NCBI GenBank assembly: GCA_002421425.1
Contig: DIJZ01000023.1
Span: 71,747-110,925, forward strand
Source of the DNA: Caldifarciminota bacterium UBA5631
Lineage (GTDB): Bacteria; Hydrothermota; Hydrothermia; UBA1063
Length of the DNA stretch: 39,179 nucleotides
Reading direction: 5' to 3'
Both the position numbers and the translations under genes were made by a program. Under the pieces are notes generated by a model. The model did not search any database, had not been told where the DNA came from, and saw nothing but the letters and a program-made list of their open reading frames with translations. Positions within the stretch are counted from its first letter, which is position 1. Every line of letters starts with the position of its first letter. Of the stretch, positions 23,812-32,059 are shown piece after piece.

Positions 23812-24621
23812 GTATAGAGGTTCGCTGCCGTTATATGCTGCTGCATTTCCGCAAAATCTTAGGTCGCGCCGATTTAGAATTTCTTTGTAGTGAAACTCCC
23901 AGTTCAGATCCCGAGCGCTGTGATGGTCAATAATAAGAGTCTCTACACCACATCTATCGATCAGTGCATTTAACCTGATTTTTGATTCTTCAAGAAATTC
24001 GCGTCGCAGCTTCGAGTCAATTAAATAAGTGGGGAATCCGTCGAAGATCAAAGTCTTTACCAATTTACCTGATAGAAAATCCATAAGATAATCTTCTATA
24101 AGTCCTGATATATCAGAAGAGTAGAATAATGATGTATTCTTGTCCCGAATGTAAACTCCAACTATTTTCACTTCTTCGTTTTCATATCCGTGGCTCAAGG
24201 GCAATGTGACTTCAATCTTAGTATCTCCGAAGTTAAGACACTTTCCATCTGCAGGGATTATTTCACAGAAACCCTTAATAAGATCTACGAACAATTCTGC
24301 TCGCCTCTTTTGTCTCGGATTTACTGCTGTATAGTCTTTCAAAAGGACTATCTTGCTTCTAAATAGTGCAAAATTGCGGTAGTGATGATGGTCATAATGG
24401 TAATGGGTAATAACTACAATCCTGGATTTTTTGAGGTGTTCATTAATCACGTCCCATGATTTCCAGAGTGCTTCAATTTCCATCTTGTGAGGGGGTAGTT
24501 TAAATCGATCAGGGCCCAAAGCACATCCGGGGTCTATGATTAAGCTTATGTCATTATTTTCGAAAAACGTGCAATAAGACCTTACTCCCATACTTTCTGA
24601 AGCAAGTACCCTCACAGTCAT
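23773..24621 (-). CDS. Metallo-beta-lactamase-fold hydrolase, UPF0282/COG2248 type
   Basis: A cytoplasmic protein of about 282 residues with the MBL-fold metal motif H73-x-H75-x-D77-H78 (ITHYHYDHHH), later ligands in LPLSHGYE and FYSSDISG, and IIDHHSARD. The opening MTVRVLASESMGVRSY, DPGCALGPDRFKLPPHK and the WEFHYKEILNRRD block match what I know of UPF0282, a family described mostly in archaea; its reaction is not established. The frame opens six bases earlier (ATG at 24627), but a TAAAAT box abuts that codon, whereas the ATG at 24621 sits six bases beyond it, consistent with a leaderless start. It overlaps its convergent neighbour by 39 bases. Confidence 0.78.
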   Translation of the reverse strand: MTVRVLASESMGVRSYCTFFENNDISLIIDPGCALGPDRFKLPPHKMEIEALWKSWDVINEHLKKSRIVVITHYHYDHHHYRNFALFRSKIVLLKDYTAVNPRQKRRAELFVDLIKGFCEIIPADGKCLNFGDTKIEVTLPLSHGYENEEVKIVGVYIRDKNTSLFYSSDISGLIEDYLMDFLSGKLVKTLIFDGFPTYLIDSKLRREFLEESKIRLNALIDRCGVETLIIDHHSARDLNWEFHYKEILNRRDLRFCGNAAAYNGSEPLYLEARRRLIFGKE

Positions 24622-24627
24622 AATCAT

Positions 24628-24633
24628 ATTTTA
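24628..24633 (-). promoter_or_regulatory. -10 box of the UPF0282 gene (leaderless-type)
   Basis: TAAAAT on the minus strand ends six bases before the ATG at 24621. No good -35 hexamer is present at 16-18 bases, so this is weaker than the other promoters and rests mainly on the shared spacing to the ATG. Confidence 0.35.
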
Positions 24634-24644
24634 GATCAAATTAG

Positions 24645-24673
24645 TTGCTCATACGAACAATCAAGAGAATAAT
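24645..24673 (+). promoter_or_regulatory. Possible promoter of the efflux operon
   Basis: TTGCTC (24645-24650) and AATAAT (24668-24673) are separated by 17 bases. The start would fall near 24680, giving a leader of about 19 bases that includes GGAGGAGAG before the ATG at 24699. The -35 match is weak (three of six). Confidence 0.35.
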
Positions 24674-24698
24674 TACGTCATATCTTCCAGGAGGAGAG

Positions 24699-25955
24699 AT
24701 GAATGGTTTTGTTGAATTATTAAAGTCAGCATGGTTAACTTTAAATACGAATAAATTAAGGTCCCTGCTTACAACTCTTGGAATCATCGTCGGCGTATCC
24801 ACTGTAATTGCGATGGTTTCAGTCATTGATGGCATAAACAAATATGTGTATCAAGTACTTGGAAGCATGGGTACGTCTACAGTCTACGTTCAGAAATACA
24901 GATGGCAGCTTACTGGAAGGTTAACGAGAGAGGAAATCAGAAAGTTGGCTATGACTCCAGACCTTACCATTGATGATGCTCGTGCTATAAGAAGCCTGGA
25001 GGAAGTAGACTTAGTCTCGGCTGTTCAGCCGGTTCGTGGTTTGACCGCCAGGTACCAAGAGAAGACGGTGGATGTTGACCCTGCAGGTGTTGAACCGGAT
25101 TACATTGCCCTGGGCGGGTATGAGTTAAGTGCAGGAAGACCGTTTATTGAGAATGATGTAATTTATAGAAATAACGTAGTAATAATCGGAGATTTTATTA
25201 AACAGAGGTTGTTTGGAGAGGAGGACCCTGTAGGAAAGGAAATATGGTTAGAGAGAGGAAAGTTTGTGGTAATCGGGGTGCTCAAACCAAAAGGCCAGCT
25301 TCTTGGACAAAATCTCGATAATGTAGTCTTAATGCCAATAACGACTGCTCAGAAGTACTTCCCCATGAGGGGAAGATTTGGAGGCTTTCGAGTGTACATG
25401 AGCTTACAAATTTCTGCCAGGGTTAGAGAGGATGTCCCTCTTGAGAGGGGCATGCAGGCAATAGAAAATCTACTTAGGGAACGGAGAGGCCTAAGGTTCG
25501 ATGAAGATAACAATTTCTTTCTAAATACTTCTGAAATGCTTGTATCTGCGTATAAACAAATCACAGGAGGAATATTTATTGCCATGATTGCCATCGCTTC
25601 TATGGCGTTGATTGTGGGTGGAATTGGCATAATGAATATTATGCTGGTTTCAGTTACGGAGAGGACGAGAGAAATTGGCGTAAGAAAAGCTGTAGGAGCC
25701 ACTCCAAGAGATATTATGTTGCTGTTTCTCACAGAAGCAGTGGCGTTAACTACCTCAGGTGGGGTTATTGGAGTGGTCATTGGGCTAATTTTTGGCAAAG
25801 TTGTAGATATTCTTACTCCCCTGCCCGCTTCAATTCCTTTATGGAGCGTAATCCTTGGCCTCAGTTTTTCTACTGTGGTTGGGCTGTTTTTCGGGATTTA
25901 TCCAGCACGAAAAGCTTCTAAACTTAATCCCGTTGAAGCTCTAAGATATGAATAA
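24699..25955 (+). CDS. ABC transporter permease, MacB/FtsX type
   Basis: A 418-residue inner-membrane permease. TM1 is at about 23-43 (LLTTLGIIVGVSTVIAMVSV), followed by a large periplasmic MacB-type core domain (about 45-275) and three C-terminal TMs with the FtsX motif (VGGIGIMNIMLVSVTERTRE, IGVRKAVGA, PARKASKLNPVEALRYE). It lacks the ATPase domain fused in E. coli MacB; the ATPase is a separate gene at 29054. I choose the ATG at 24699 because GGAGGAGAG sits just upstream. The longer frame begins with a TTG at 24645 that has no such site. Likely role: export of a peptide, lipid or small molecule through the TolC-like partner. Confidence 0.92.
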   Translation: MNGFVELLKSAWLTLNTNKLRSLLTTLGIIVGVSTVIAMVSVIDGINKYVYQVLGSMGTSTVYVQKYRWQLTGRLTREEIRKLAMTPDLTIDDARAIRSLEEVDLVSAVQPVRGLTARYQEKTVDVDPAGVEPDYIALGGYELSAGRPFIENDVIYRNNVVIIGDFIKQRLFGEEDPVGKEIWLERGKFVVIGVLKPKGQLLGQNLDNVVLMPITTAQKYFPMRGRFGGFRVYMSLQISARVREDVPLERGMQAIENLLRERRGLRFDEDNNFFLNTSEMLVSAYKQITGGIFIAMIAIASMALIVGGIGIMNIMLVSVTERTREIGVRKAVGATPRDIMLLFLTEAVALTTSGGVIGVVIGLIFGKVVDILTPLPASIPLWSVILGLSFSTVVGLFFGIYPARKASKLNPVEALRYE

Positions 25956-25970
25956 GGAGGGAAGCACATT

Positions 25971-26624
25971 ATGAAAAGCTTGATTTATGTTATTGTAGAC
26001 CCGCAAAAAGTTTTTGAGGAGGAGCGAAAACCGTGGGTTCCTCTGATTGTATCCATTTTAATCGCACTTGTCTACTTCATTTTGATTCAGACAACTCTTC
26101 GTCAGGAAATTCTTGCAAAATCTTTAGAATACATTTCAAATCTTCCTGAGGAACAGAAACAGCGAGCGATGGCTGCATTGCACTCAAATACGAGGCTTAT
26201 TGCGGGGCTTATCACGATAATTTTGATGATACCAATAAAAGTTCTAATTCTTGGATTTATATATAATGCAAGCGTACCAATTTTTGGGGGGGAGATCACT
26301 TTTTTAAAGTCATTTACAGTTGTTGCTTTTGCAAATTTTGTGTCCTCCCTTTCGGCTATCGTCAAGATGCCTATTGCACTCTTTACGAGGAATCCTATAG
26401 TCAGAACAGACCTGGGCATTCTTTTTGGAGAGTTAAAAGGGTATTTACCAGCAGTGTTGAGTCAAGTTGATATTTTTACGATATGGTCTCTTCTAATCCT
26501 TGCTATTGGCTTGGAAAAGTATGGAAAAATAAAGAGAAGTAATGCATATTTACTGGTTGCAATATTCTGGATTACCTATATCTTCTTAATATATCCTTTA
26601 TTGGTGGCAAGGAGGATGGTATGA
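25971..26624 (+). CDS. YIP1-family integral membrane protein
   Basis: A 217-residue membrane protein with about five spans, the first at about 22-42 (VPLIVSILIALVYFILI), then about 77-100, 105-130, 160-180 and 190-212. The N-terminal PQKVFEEERKPWVPL and the overall plan match the YIP1/Yip1-like superfamily, whose bacterial members have no defined function. It lies between the MacB-like permease and the TolC-like gene, with GGAGGG about ten bases before its ATG and a four-base overlap with the next gene. That position suggests an added subunit or assembly factor of this exporter, an inference only. Confidence 0.72.
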   Translation: MKSLIYVIVDPQKVFEEERKPWVPLIVSILIALVYFILIQTTLRQEILAKSLEYISNLPEEQKQRAMAALHSNTRLIAGLITIILMIPIKVLILGFIYNASVPIFGGEITFLKSFTVVAFANFVSSLSAIVKMPIALFTRNPIVRTDLGILFGELKGYLPAVLSQVDIFTIWSLLILAIGLEKYGKIKRSNAYLLVAIFWITYIFLIYPLLVARRMV

Positions 26625-27880
26625 CTTTCGCTATCCTGGCTCTGCTGCTTACAGTGCAGCAATCCGACACGATTCGGATAAATTATGCAAATTTACTTGA
26701 AATTGCTGAGAAGTACTCCCCAGCGCTTAAAGAAATAAAATTTAACATAAACGCGTCTAGATCAGGATTAGCTGCAGATATTATGAGTTTCTTGGGAAGT
26801 GGTGAGTTCTCCATTACAAAGACGGAAAATACCTATTCAAGCCCACCTTATTCAGGGATTTCGCCGTGGTACTCCTCTACTTTGAACTTGAGTACAAACT
26901 TGCTCTCGTCAGGTAATCTCTTCAGGACTCTGAGTTCTTATTTTGATTACAGAAACAATCAGGTAAACCTTGAAGACCTCAGAAGCCAGATTTTGCTGAA
27001 TCTGAAGACACAATACCTTAACACGATAAAGCTAAAGAAGACTTCAGAGGCATATACAAAAGCCCTTGAGAGAAGCAAACTTTATTACAATCTTGTTCTT
27101 CAAAGATTCAAACTGGGAATGGTCTCAAAAATAGATATGGTAACCGCGGAGATCGAATTGAAAAATGCAGAGATAAACCTTCTAAGTTCCCAAAATGCGT
27201 ATAAGAAGAGTCTAGAACAGCTCAGGGCGTTGATTGGAGTCACTGATGCTGGCACTGCACTTGAACTGGAAGACTATGACCCCCCTGTAAATGTTGTTCT
27301 TCCTGACTCACCCGCCAACATTATTAATGCAACTTTAAGATACAACCCGTCTATCAAAGGATCGAGAGGGTTGATGAATGCAGCAAGAACTAACGTGCTT
27401 TATACCATCACATCCTTCGTACCCCAGGTGTCCTTTGGGAAAACCTGGTACTATGAAAGTTCGGATTTGCCCGAGGGGCTTTCAAACTATAATGAAAAAG
27501 AAGGATGGACGATAAGGGCATATGTTAACATCCTCAATTATCCTTTTTCTGTTTTAAAGAATGCAGAACTGGAAAGGGCATATTCGTACAGATATAAGAA
27601 AACTATTTACGAAGCCATTTCAAAGGTAAGGAGTTCCTACGAAGACCTGCAGTACTATTTTCAGACTCTCGAACTGGCAAAGCTGCGCCTTGAGAAAGCA
27701 CAGTCAGCTTATGAACTTGCCAGTGAGCAGTATAAAGAAGGGTTGATATCAATTTTGCAGCTGATGGATACAGAAGCAAGCCTTCTTCAAAGTGAAGTGG
27801 GCCTTATTGAAGCAAAGTACAATTTTACAATAGCTAAAGAAAATATAAACTATCTTGCAGGGATGGAGGTAATTAAATGA
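26621..27880 (+). CDS. TolC-family outer-membrane efflux protein
   Basis: A 419-residue outer-membrane channel protein. It has a very short hydrophobic leader (FAILALLLTV), then two related halves of long coiled-coil helices, as in TolC: SPALKEIKFNINASRSG, LQRFKLGMVSKIDMVTAEIE and the second-half equivalent ASEQYKEGLISILQLMDTEA. The paired L/YxxGxxS turn-like motifs mark the outer membrane factor repeats. It overlaps both neighbours by four bases (ATGA). It implies an outer membrane and would receive substrate from the adaptor encoded next. Confidence 0.92.
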   Translation: MTFAILALLLTVQQSDTIRINYANLLEIAEKYSPALKEIKFNINASRSGLAADIMSFLGSGEFSITKTENTYSSPPYSGISPWYSSTLNLSTNLLSSGNLFRTLSSYFDYRNNQVNLEDLRSQILLNLKTQYLNTIKLKKTSEAYTKALERSKLYYNLVLQRFKLGMVSKIDMVTAEIELKNAEINLLSSQNAYKKSLEQLRALIGVTDAGTALELEDYDPPVNVVLPDSPANIINATLRYNPSIKGSRGLMNAARTNVLYTITSFVPQVSFGKTWYYESSDLPEGLSNYNEKEGWTIRAYVNILNYPFSVLKNAELERAYSYRYKKTIYEAISKVRSSYEDLQYYFQTLELAKLRLEKAQSAYELASEQYKEGLISILQLMDTEASLLQSEVGLIEAKYNFTIAKENINYLAGMEVIK

Positions 27881-29049
27881 AAGGAAAAAGACTGATAATC
27901 ATCGTTGCTGCCGTGGTCATCCTGGTGGTTTTTGTAGTATTGAATGTAAAGAAGGCAGGAGGAAAAATTCCTGCGGTGGAAGCCGAAGTGGCATCAAAGG
28001 GTGCAATTCAGGAGATTGTAAGGGCTGATGGCGAAATCAAAGCCGAGAAACAGGTGGACGTAGGTTCGGATATAATGGGCAGAATTGAAAAAATATATGT
28101 TAGACTTGGAAACTATGTCAGAAAAGGCGATACCCTGTGTCTCATTGACAGACAATCATATGAAGCAAAGGTTAAGAGTCTTGAAGCAACGTTGAATGAC
28201 CTTCGAAATCGTCTTGAAAAAGCTCAAAAAGATTTCGAAAGAATGAAGAACCTATTTGAGAAGGGCCTCGTTGCAGAAACAGATTATGAAAATTCAAGGC
28301 TACAATATGAAAACCTAAAAGCACAATATGAGTCTACATTTTATTCCCTGCAAGATGCGAAGTATCAGCTGAGCAAGACTGTGATACTTGCACCTATTTC
28401 AGGGAAAGTTATCAGTGTGAATAAAGAGGTTGGAGAAATTGTTGTAATGGGAACTGTGAATACTTCAGCCACCGTGATAATGACGATCGCGGAGCTTTCA
28501 AAGATGAAGGTTGACGCCTACGTTGATGAATCTGAAGTTGTGAAAGTTAAGGAAGGGCAACCAGTAAAAGTTAGTGTTACTGCGTATACTGATAAGAATT
28601 TTAAGGGCCTCGTAAAGGCTCTCTCGGCTGCACCGTATCAGTCGAACGCGGCAAGCACAAGTTCTTACACTTCTGGCATCACATATCCTGTTGAAATCAG
28701 TATCGTTGACACAGGGGTCCTTTATCCAGGGATGTCAGCTACCTGTGAGATCATTGTGGAAAGGAAAGATTCGGTGATAAAAGTTCCAGTTCAGGCCCTT
28801 GGCAAAGAGAAATCTGGGGAAGATTATCTTTTCATTGTTCGCGAAGGAAAAGTGTTTAAACAGATGGTCAAGGTAGGTCTTATTGCATCGAACGAAGCGG
28901 AAATTCTTGAAGGAGTATCTGCAGGAGACACTGTCGCAGTAGGTCCTTATAGTACTCTTCGGACCCTTAAGGATGGACAAAGAATACGCGTTGAGATGAA
29001 AAAGAAAGCTCCCACTGCTAGAGAGGGGCAAAGAAAAGCACGGAAGTAA
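27877..29049 (+). CDS. Periplasmic adaptor (membrane fusion) protein, MacA/HlyD type
   Basis: A 390-residue adaptor with an N-terminal membrane anchor at about 6-24 (IIIVAAVVILVVFVVLNV), a lipoyl-like half (VDVGSDIMGRIEKIYVRLG), an alpha-hairpin of about 80-150 with heptad-rich helices (KSLEATLNDLRNRLEKAQK), the second lipoyl half (VILAPISGKVISVNKEVGE) and beta-barrel and membrane-proximal domains. The order matches MacA, bridging a MacB-like permease and a TolC channel. The C-terminus is strongly basic. It ends four bases before the ATPase gene. Confidence 0.93.
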   Translation: MKGKRLIIIVAAVVILVVFVVLNVKKAGGKIPAVEAEVASKGAIQEIVRADGEIKAEKQVDVGSDIMGRIEKIYVRLGNYVRKGDTLCLIDRQSYEAKVKSLEATLNDLRNRLEKAQKDFERMKNLFEKGLVAETDYENSRLQYENLKAQYESTFYSLQDAKYQLSKTVILAPISGKVISVNKEVGEIVVMGTVNTSATVIMTIAELSKMKVDAYVDESEVVKVKEGQPVKVSVTAYTDKNFKGLVKALSAAPYQSNAASTSSYTSGITYPVEISIVDTGVLYPGMSATCEIIVERKDSVIKVPVQALGKEKSGEDYLFIVREGKVFKQMVKVGLIASNEAEILEGVSAGDTVAVGPYSTLRTLKDGQRIRVEMKKKAPTAREGQRKARK

Positions 29050-29053
29050 CGGA

Positions 29054-29728
29054 ATGAAAAAACTTATTGAACTTAGAGACATCAAAAAAACTTACTACCT
29101 TGACAAGGTACCTGTTGAGGTTCTCCGCGGTATTTCTTTAGATGTTGAACAGGGAACATACATTTCGATTATGGGACCATCCGGCTCCGGGAAGTCCACA
29201 TTAATGCATATCATTGGATGCCTCGATACACCTACTGAGGGACTCTATAACTTCGAAGGTATTCCTGTCCACACCCTCGACGAAGATAAACTTGCTGAAA
29301 TTCGAAGAAAAAAAGTTGGTTTTGTATTTCAGAATTTCAATTTGCTTCCTCGAATTACCGCTTTAGAAAATGTTGAATTGCCAATGATATATGCGAAAGT
29401 CCCGCCTTATGAAAGAAAGAAGAAGGCAACAGAACTTCTGGAGAGATTGGGGATCGGGCACAGAGTGCACCACAGACCAACAGAGTTATCAGGAGGTGAA
29501 AGGCAAAGAGTTGCAATTGCGAGAGCTCTCGCGAATGATCCGAGCATAATCCTTGCTGACGAACCTACAGGAAATCTTGATTCTATTTCGGCAGGTGAAA
29601 TTCTGAACATTTTTAAAGAGATCCATCAGGAGGGAAGGACTGTAATAGTAGTCACCCATGATGCAGAAGTGGCAAAAAGAGCTCAAAAGATTATCAAAAT
29701 CAGAGATGGACTTATTGTGCAAGGCTAA
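29054..29728 (+). CDS. ABC transporter ATP-binding protein, MacB/LolD-like
   Basis: A 224-residue ATPase with Walker A GPSGSGKST, Q-loop FQNFNLLPR, signature LSGGERQRVAIARAL, Walker B IILADEP and switch His VVTHDAE. Its closest subfamily is the MacB/LolD/FtsE group, which pairs with FtsX-type permeases such as the one at 24699. Together with the permease, adaptor and TolC-like protein it makes a split MacAB-TolC-like exporter. It is the last gene of the operon. The 53-base gap to the convergent ligase gene has no clear terminator. Confidence 0.95.
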   Translation: MKKLIELRDIKKTYYLDKVPVEVLRGISLDVEQGTYISIMGPSGSGKSTLMHIIGCLDTPTEGLYNFEGIPVHTLDEDKLAEIRRKKVGFVFQNFNLLPRITALENVELPMIYAKVPPYERKKKATELLERLGIGHRVHHRPTELSGGERQRVAIARALANDPSIILADEPTGNLDSISAGEILNIFKEIHQEGRTVIVVTHDAEVAKRAQKIIKIRDGLIVQG

Positions 29729-29781
29729 TACCCTATATTCTAAGTACTACTAACGGGTACTGTCTTTGCGTCTTAACGCTA
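29729..29781. other. Convergent intergenic gap without a clear terminator
   Basis: The 53 bases between the ABC ATPase stop and the acyl-CoA synthetase stop hold only weak hairpins: AGTAC/GTACT with a nine-base loop, and GCGT-CTTA-ACGC with a four-base stem. Neither is followed directly by a T run on either strand, so I do not call a terminator. Confidence 0.4.
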
Positions 29782-31527
29782 CTACTTCTTCCCTTTTTTG
29801 ATTTCCCGATATTGTTGTTCGAAAAGGTATCTTTTTATTTTCATAGAAGTTGTCTTCGGAAATTCTTCTTCCCGTACGGTAAACTTCCTCACTCTTTTGT
29901 ATTCAGCAAGATCATTGCAAAACGTTTCAATTTCTCTGTCAATCATTTTATAAATATCATCCATCGTGGGATTCTTGATGCCCATATCATCGAAGTATTG
30001 CTGCACATTCTCAAAGTTCGGATAAATTATCGCATGAATATCTTCTTTCTTCTTTTCAGGGTCATATGCCCCAAGCACCAGTACTTCCTGGATGTAAGGT
30101 GACCTTAGAAGAGCAGCCTCAACTTCTTCTGGGTATACGTTCTTCCCACCAGCGGTAACGATTACACTCTTCTTCCTTCCGGTTATATAGACATATCCGT
30201 CCTTATCGATGTATCCCATATCTCCGGTAAGGAACCAACCGTCTTCTGTGAATACGGCCTTTGTGGCCTCCTCGTTTTTGTAGTAGCCGACCATAACCAT
30301 GGGTCCTTTCACTGCGATTTCTCCAATTCCTTCAGAATTTGGCTCGTGAATTTTTATTTCAGCGTACGGGACCGGAAGTCCAACGCTTTCATTCCTTGGG
30401 CAGCAGAGAGGATTAAGGGTAATCAAAGGAGAAGTCTCTGAAAGACCATATCCCTGGAGTATTGGGAACCCCATTTCTTCAAGAGATTTTGATACCCATC
30501 TCGGGAGAGCAGCTCCTCCAGAAACCAAGTACTTGAGGCTGTCCATACCAAGCTGTGCTCGCACACTCCTGAATAGCACTTTTGAAGCTCTTCCACCGAG
30601 AAACGTGTCGAAAGCCCTTGAAGTGCCTCTGAGTCCTGCAAATACCGTCCTCAAAAGTACTCCTGATTTCTGCACTTTGCTGAAGATCCCTTCAACTATT
30701 TTTTCAAGAAGCAAGGGCACAGCTAGTAACACAGAAGGCCTTACATACTGCATTTCTTCAATCATTATTTTTGATTTGAGAGAACTTGCGTATGCGATTG
30801 AAGCGCCTCCTGCAATGGGTACCACCATACCACAGGTTTGTTCATATATATGGTGAATGGGCAAGACTGAGAAAAAGGTATCGCCCGGACCATACTCCAA
30901 GGTCTGGTAAGCAGAATCCACGTCAGACATAATGTTCTTGTGAGATAATACAACTCCTTTAGAAATACCAGTTGTGCCCGAAGTGTAAAGTATTACAGCG
31001 TAATCATCCAGTGAAACATTTGCTTTTGGAATACCCGTTTTTACCTTTTTGAAAATATCATCAAAACTGGTTATGTTATATCTATTAGGTTGTTTTGAAA
31101 TGATGTGTTTCAACGTGGGAACATCTTTTTGAACTTCAAGGATGTCGTCAAGAAACCTGTCTTGAGCTATTATCAGGCTGGATTCCGAATCGCTGAGAAT
31201 GAACTTGATTTCAGGTATTTTCAACCTTGCATCAACCGGAATAACCGTTACTCCTAGCCAGTGCAAAGCGAAATAGCTGATAGCCCAGTATGGAGAGTTA
31301 TCTCCAATTATTGCAGCTTTATCCCCTTTTTGAAGTCCAAGTTCGTCCCTGAGATATTTGGCAAGCCTTTTTACATAATCATACATATCTTCATAGGTGA
31401 AAGTAATCCAGTTTTCCCCTTCTCTCATCATTAGTGCCATCTGGTCTTTGTACAGCGTACAGGACCTTTCCAGCATCTCAGGGATTGTGAACCACCCTAT
31501 TCCAGGGCGTACCGTTGGAAACGCCAT
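29782..31527 (-). CDS. Long-chain acyl-CoA synthetase (AMP-forming)
   Basis: A 581-residue ANL-superfamily enzyme that activates a carboxylic acid with ATP and CoA. Motifs are YTSGTTGISKGVVLSH (P-loop), GYGLSETSP, the GDMGYIDKDGYVYITGRKK hinge, and the catalytic lysine near the C-terminus (TTSMKIKRYLF). It resembles FadD/long-chain synthetases of the FAA1-like kind. I choose the ATG at 31527, with TAAGGAGGTG five bases upstream; a GTG at 31533 is part of that ribosome site and cannot start. It is a single-gene transcript from a strong promoter. Chain-length specificity is unknown. Confidence 0.9.
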   Translation of the reverse strand: MAFPTVRPGIGWFTIPEMLERSCTLYKDQMALMMREGENWITFTYEDMYDYVKRLAKYLRDELGLQKGDKAAIIGDNSPYWAISYFALHWLGVTVIPVDARLKIPEIKFILSDSESSLIIAQDRFLDDILEVQKDVPTLKHIISKQPNRYNITSFDDIFKKVKTGIPKANVSLDDYAVILYTSGTTGISKGVVLSHKNIMSDVDSAYQTLEYGPGDTFFSVLPIHHIYEQTCGMVVPIAGGASIAYASSLKSKIMIEEMQYVRPSVLLAVPLLLEKIVEGIFSKVQKSGVLLRTVFAGLRGTSRAFDTFLGGRASKVLFRSVRAQLGMDSLKYLVSGGAALPRWVSKSLEEMGFPILQGYGLSETSPLITLNPLCCPRNESVGLPVPYAEIKIHEPNSEGIGEIAVKGPMVMVGYYKNEEATKAVFTEDGWFLTGDMGYIDKDGYVYITGRKKSVIVTAGGKNVYPEEVEAALLRSPYIQEVLVLGAYDPEKKKEDIHAIIYPNFENVQQYFDDMGIKNPTMDDIYKMIDREIETFCNDLAEYKRVRKFTVREEEFPKTTSMKIKRYLFEQQYREIKKGKK

Positions 31528-31555
31528 AAACACCTCCTTAACTTCGTATCAGAAT

Positions 31556-31584
31556 ATTTTACATTTGTCCGTTCAGAATGTCAA
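31556..31584 (-). promoter_or_regulatory. Strong sigma70-type promoter for the acyl-CoA synthetase gene
   Basis: On the minus strand a perfect TTGACA (31584-31579) and TAAAAT (31561-31556) are separated by 17 bases. The start near 31549 gives a leader of about 22 bases carrying the TAAGGAGG ribosome site. It is the best-matching promoter in the window. Confidence 0.72.
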
Positions 31585-31623
31585 ATCTACGAAAAAGAGA
31601 TGGAATCTCCAGAGTAAGTCCAT

Positions 31624-31629
31624 TAAAAT
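31624..31629 (+). promoter_or_regulatory. -10 box of the PUA-domain gene (leaderless-type)
   Basis: TAAAAT is followed by exactly seven bases and then the ATG at 31637. At the 17-base position upstream only a weak -35 (TGGAAT, 31601-31606, three of six matches) is seen. No Shine-Dalgarno sequence precedes the ATG. Confidence 0.5.
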
Positions 31630-31636
31630 AAATCTT

Positions 31637-32059
31637 ATGAGTACGATTAAACTTGCATTGAAACAAATAAATGAGAGATTTGGAATCCCCGAAGATGTAT
31701 TTGATGAATATGAACTGGAAGAAAGAGGTGACATATGGATATTATCCAGAGAAGCTGCGAAATTTCCTATCAAGAGATTTTCAAAAAGGGGACTGAGGCT
31801 TATACGCGTTTTTAAAGATGGCTACAAACTCACAACAGCTGGGATTCAACTCTTCGGGAAATTTGCGACCAAAAATGTAGCTGAAATAAGTGCAGGTGAA
31901 GTAAGAGAGTTTCTCGAAGGAAAGGATATTAGTGTAAGTACGCCCGATCTGGAGGTCGGTCAGGTGATTGTCAAACATAACAATGATTATCTTGGCAGTG
32001 GACTATATCAAAAGGGCAAAATTAAAAATCAGTTACCCCGGGGACGAAGATGGTTTTGA
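31637..32059 (+). CDS. Free-standing RsmF-type PUA-domain protein
   Basis: A 140-residue protein that resembles the C-terminal RNA-binding PUA-like domain attached to RsmF/NOL1-NOP2 methyltransferases, without the methyltransferase. Diagnostic parts are GDIWILSREAA, RRGLRL-like SKRGLRLIRVFKDG, the helical ISAGEVREFLEGKDI, and GQVIVKHNNDYLGSGLYQ followed by KNQLPRGRRW, which matches the usual GYPLGWG...KNHLPKGLRW end. The reading frame is open far upstream (from 31397), but that part lies in the divergent gene and its promoter, so I choose this ATG. It overlaps guaA by ten bases. It probably binds structured RNA; the target is unknown. Confidence 0.78.
   Translation: MSTIKLALKQINERFGIPEDVFDEYELEERGDIWILSREAAKFPIKRFSKRGLRLIRVFKDGYKLTTAGIQLFGKFATKNVAEISAGEVREFLEGKDISVSTPDLEVGQVIVKHNNDYLGSGLYQKGKIKNQLPRGRRWF

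Noticed and set aside
24645..24698. 18-residue N-terminal extension of the MacB-like permease
   Set aside because: It begins at a TTG without a ribosome site and overlaps the promoter region; GGAGGAGAG directly supports the ATG at 24699.
29729..29781. Bidirectional intrinsic terminator
   Set aside because: The hairpins are only four or five base pairs and no T run follows directly on either strand.
31397..31636. 80-residue upstream extension of the PUA-domain frame
   Set aside because: It runs through the acyl-CoA synthetase coding region and its promoter, does not resemble a PUA protein, and the -10 box sits just before the internal ATG.
31985..32050. Purine riboswitch ahead of guaA
   Set aside because: The guaA start lies within the upstream coding gene and the operon start looks leaderless, so there is no space for an aptamer.
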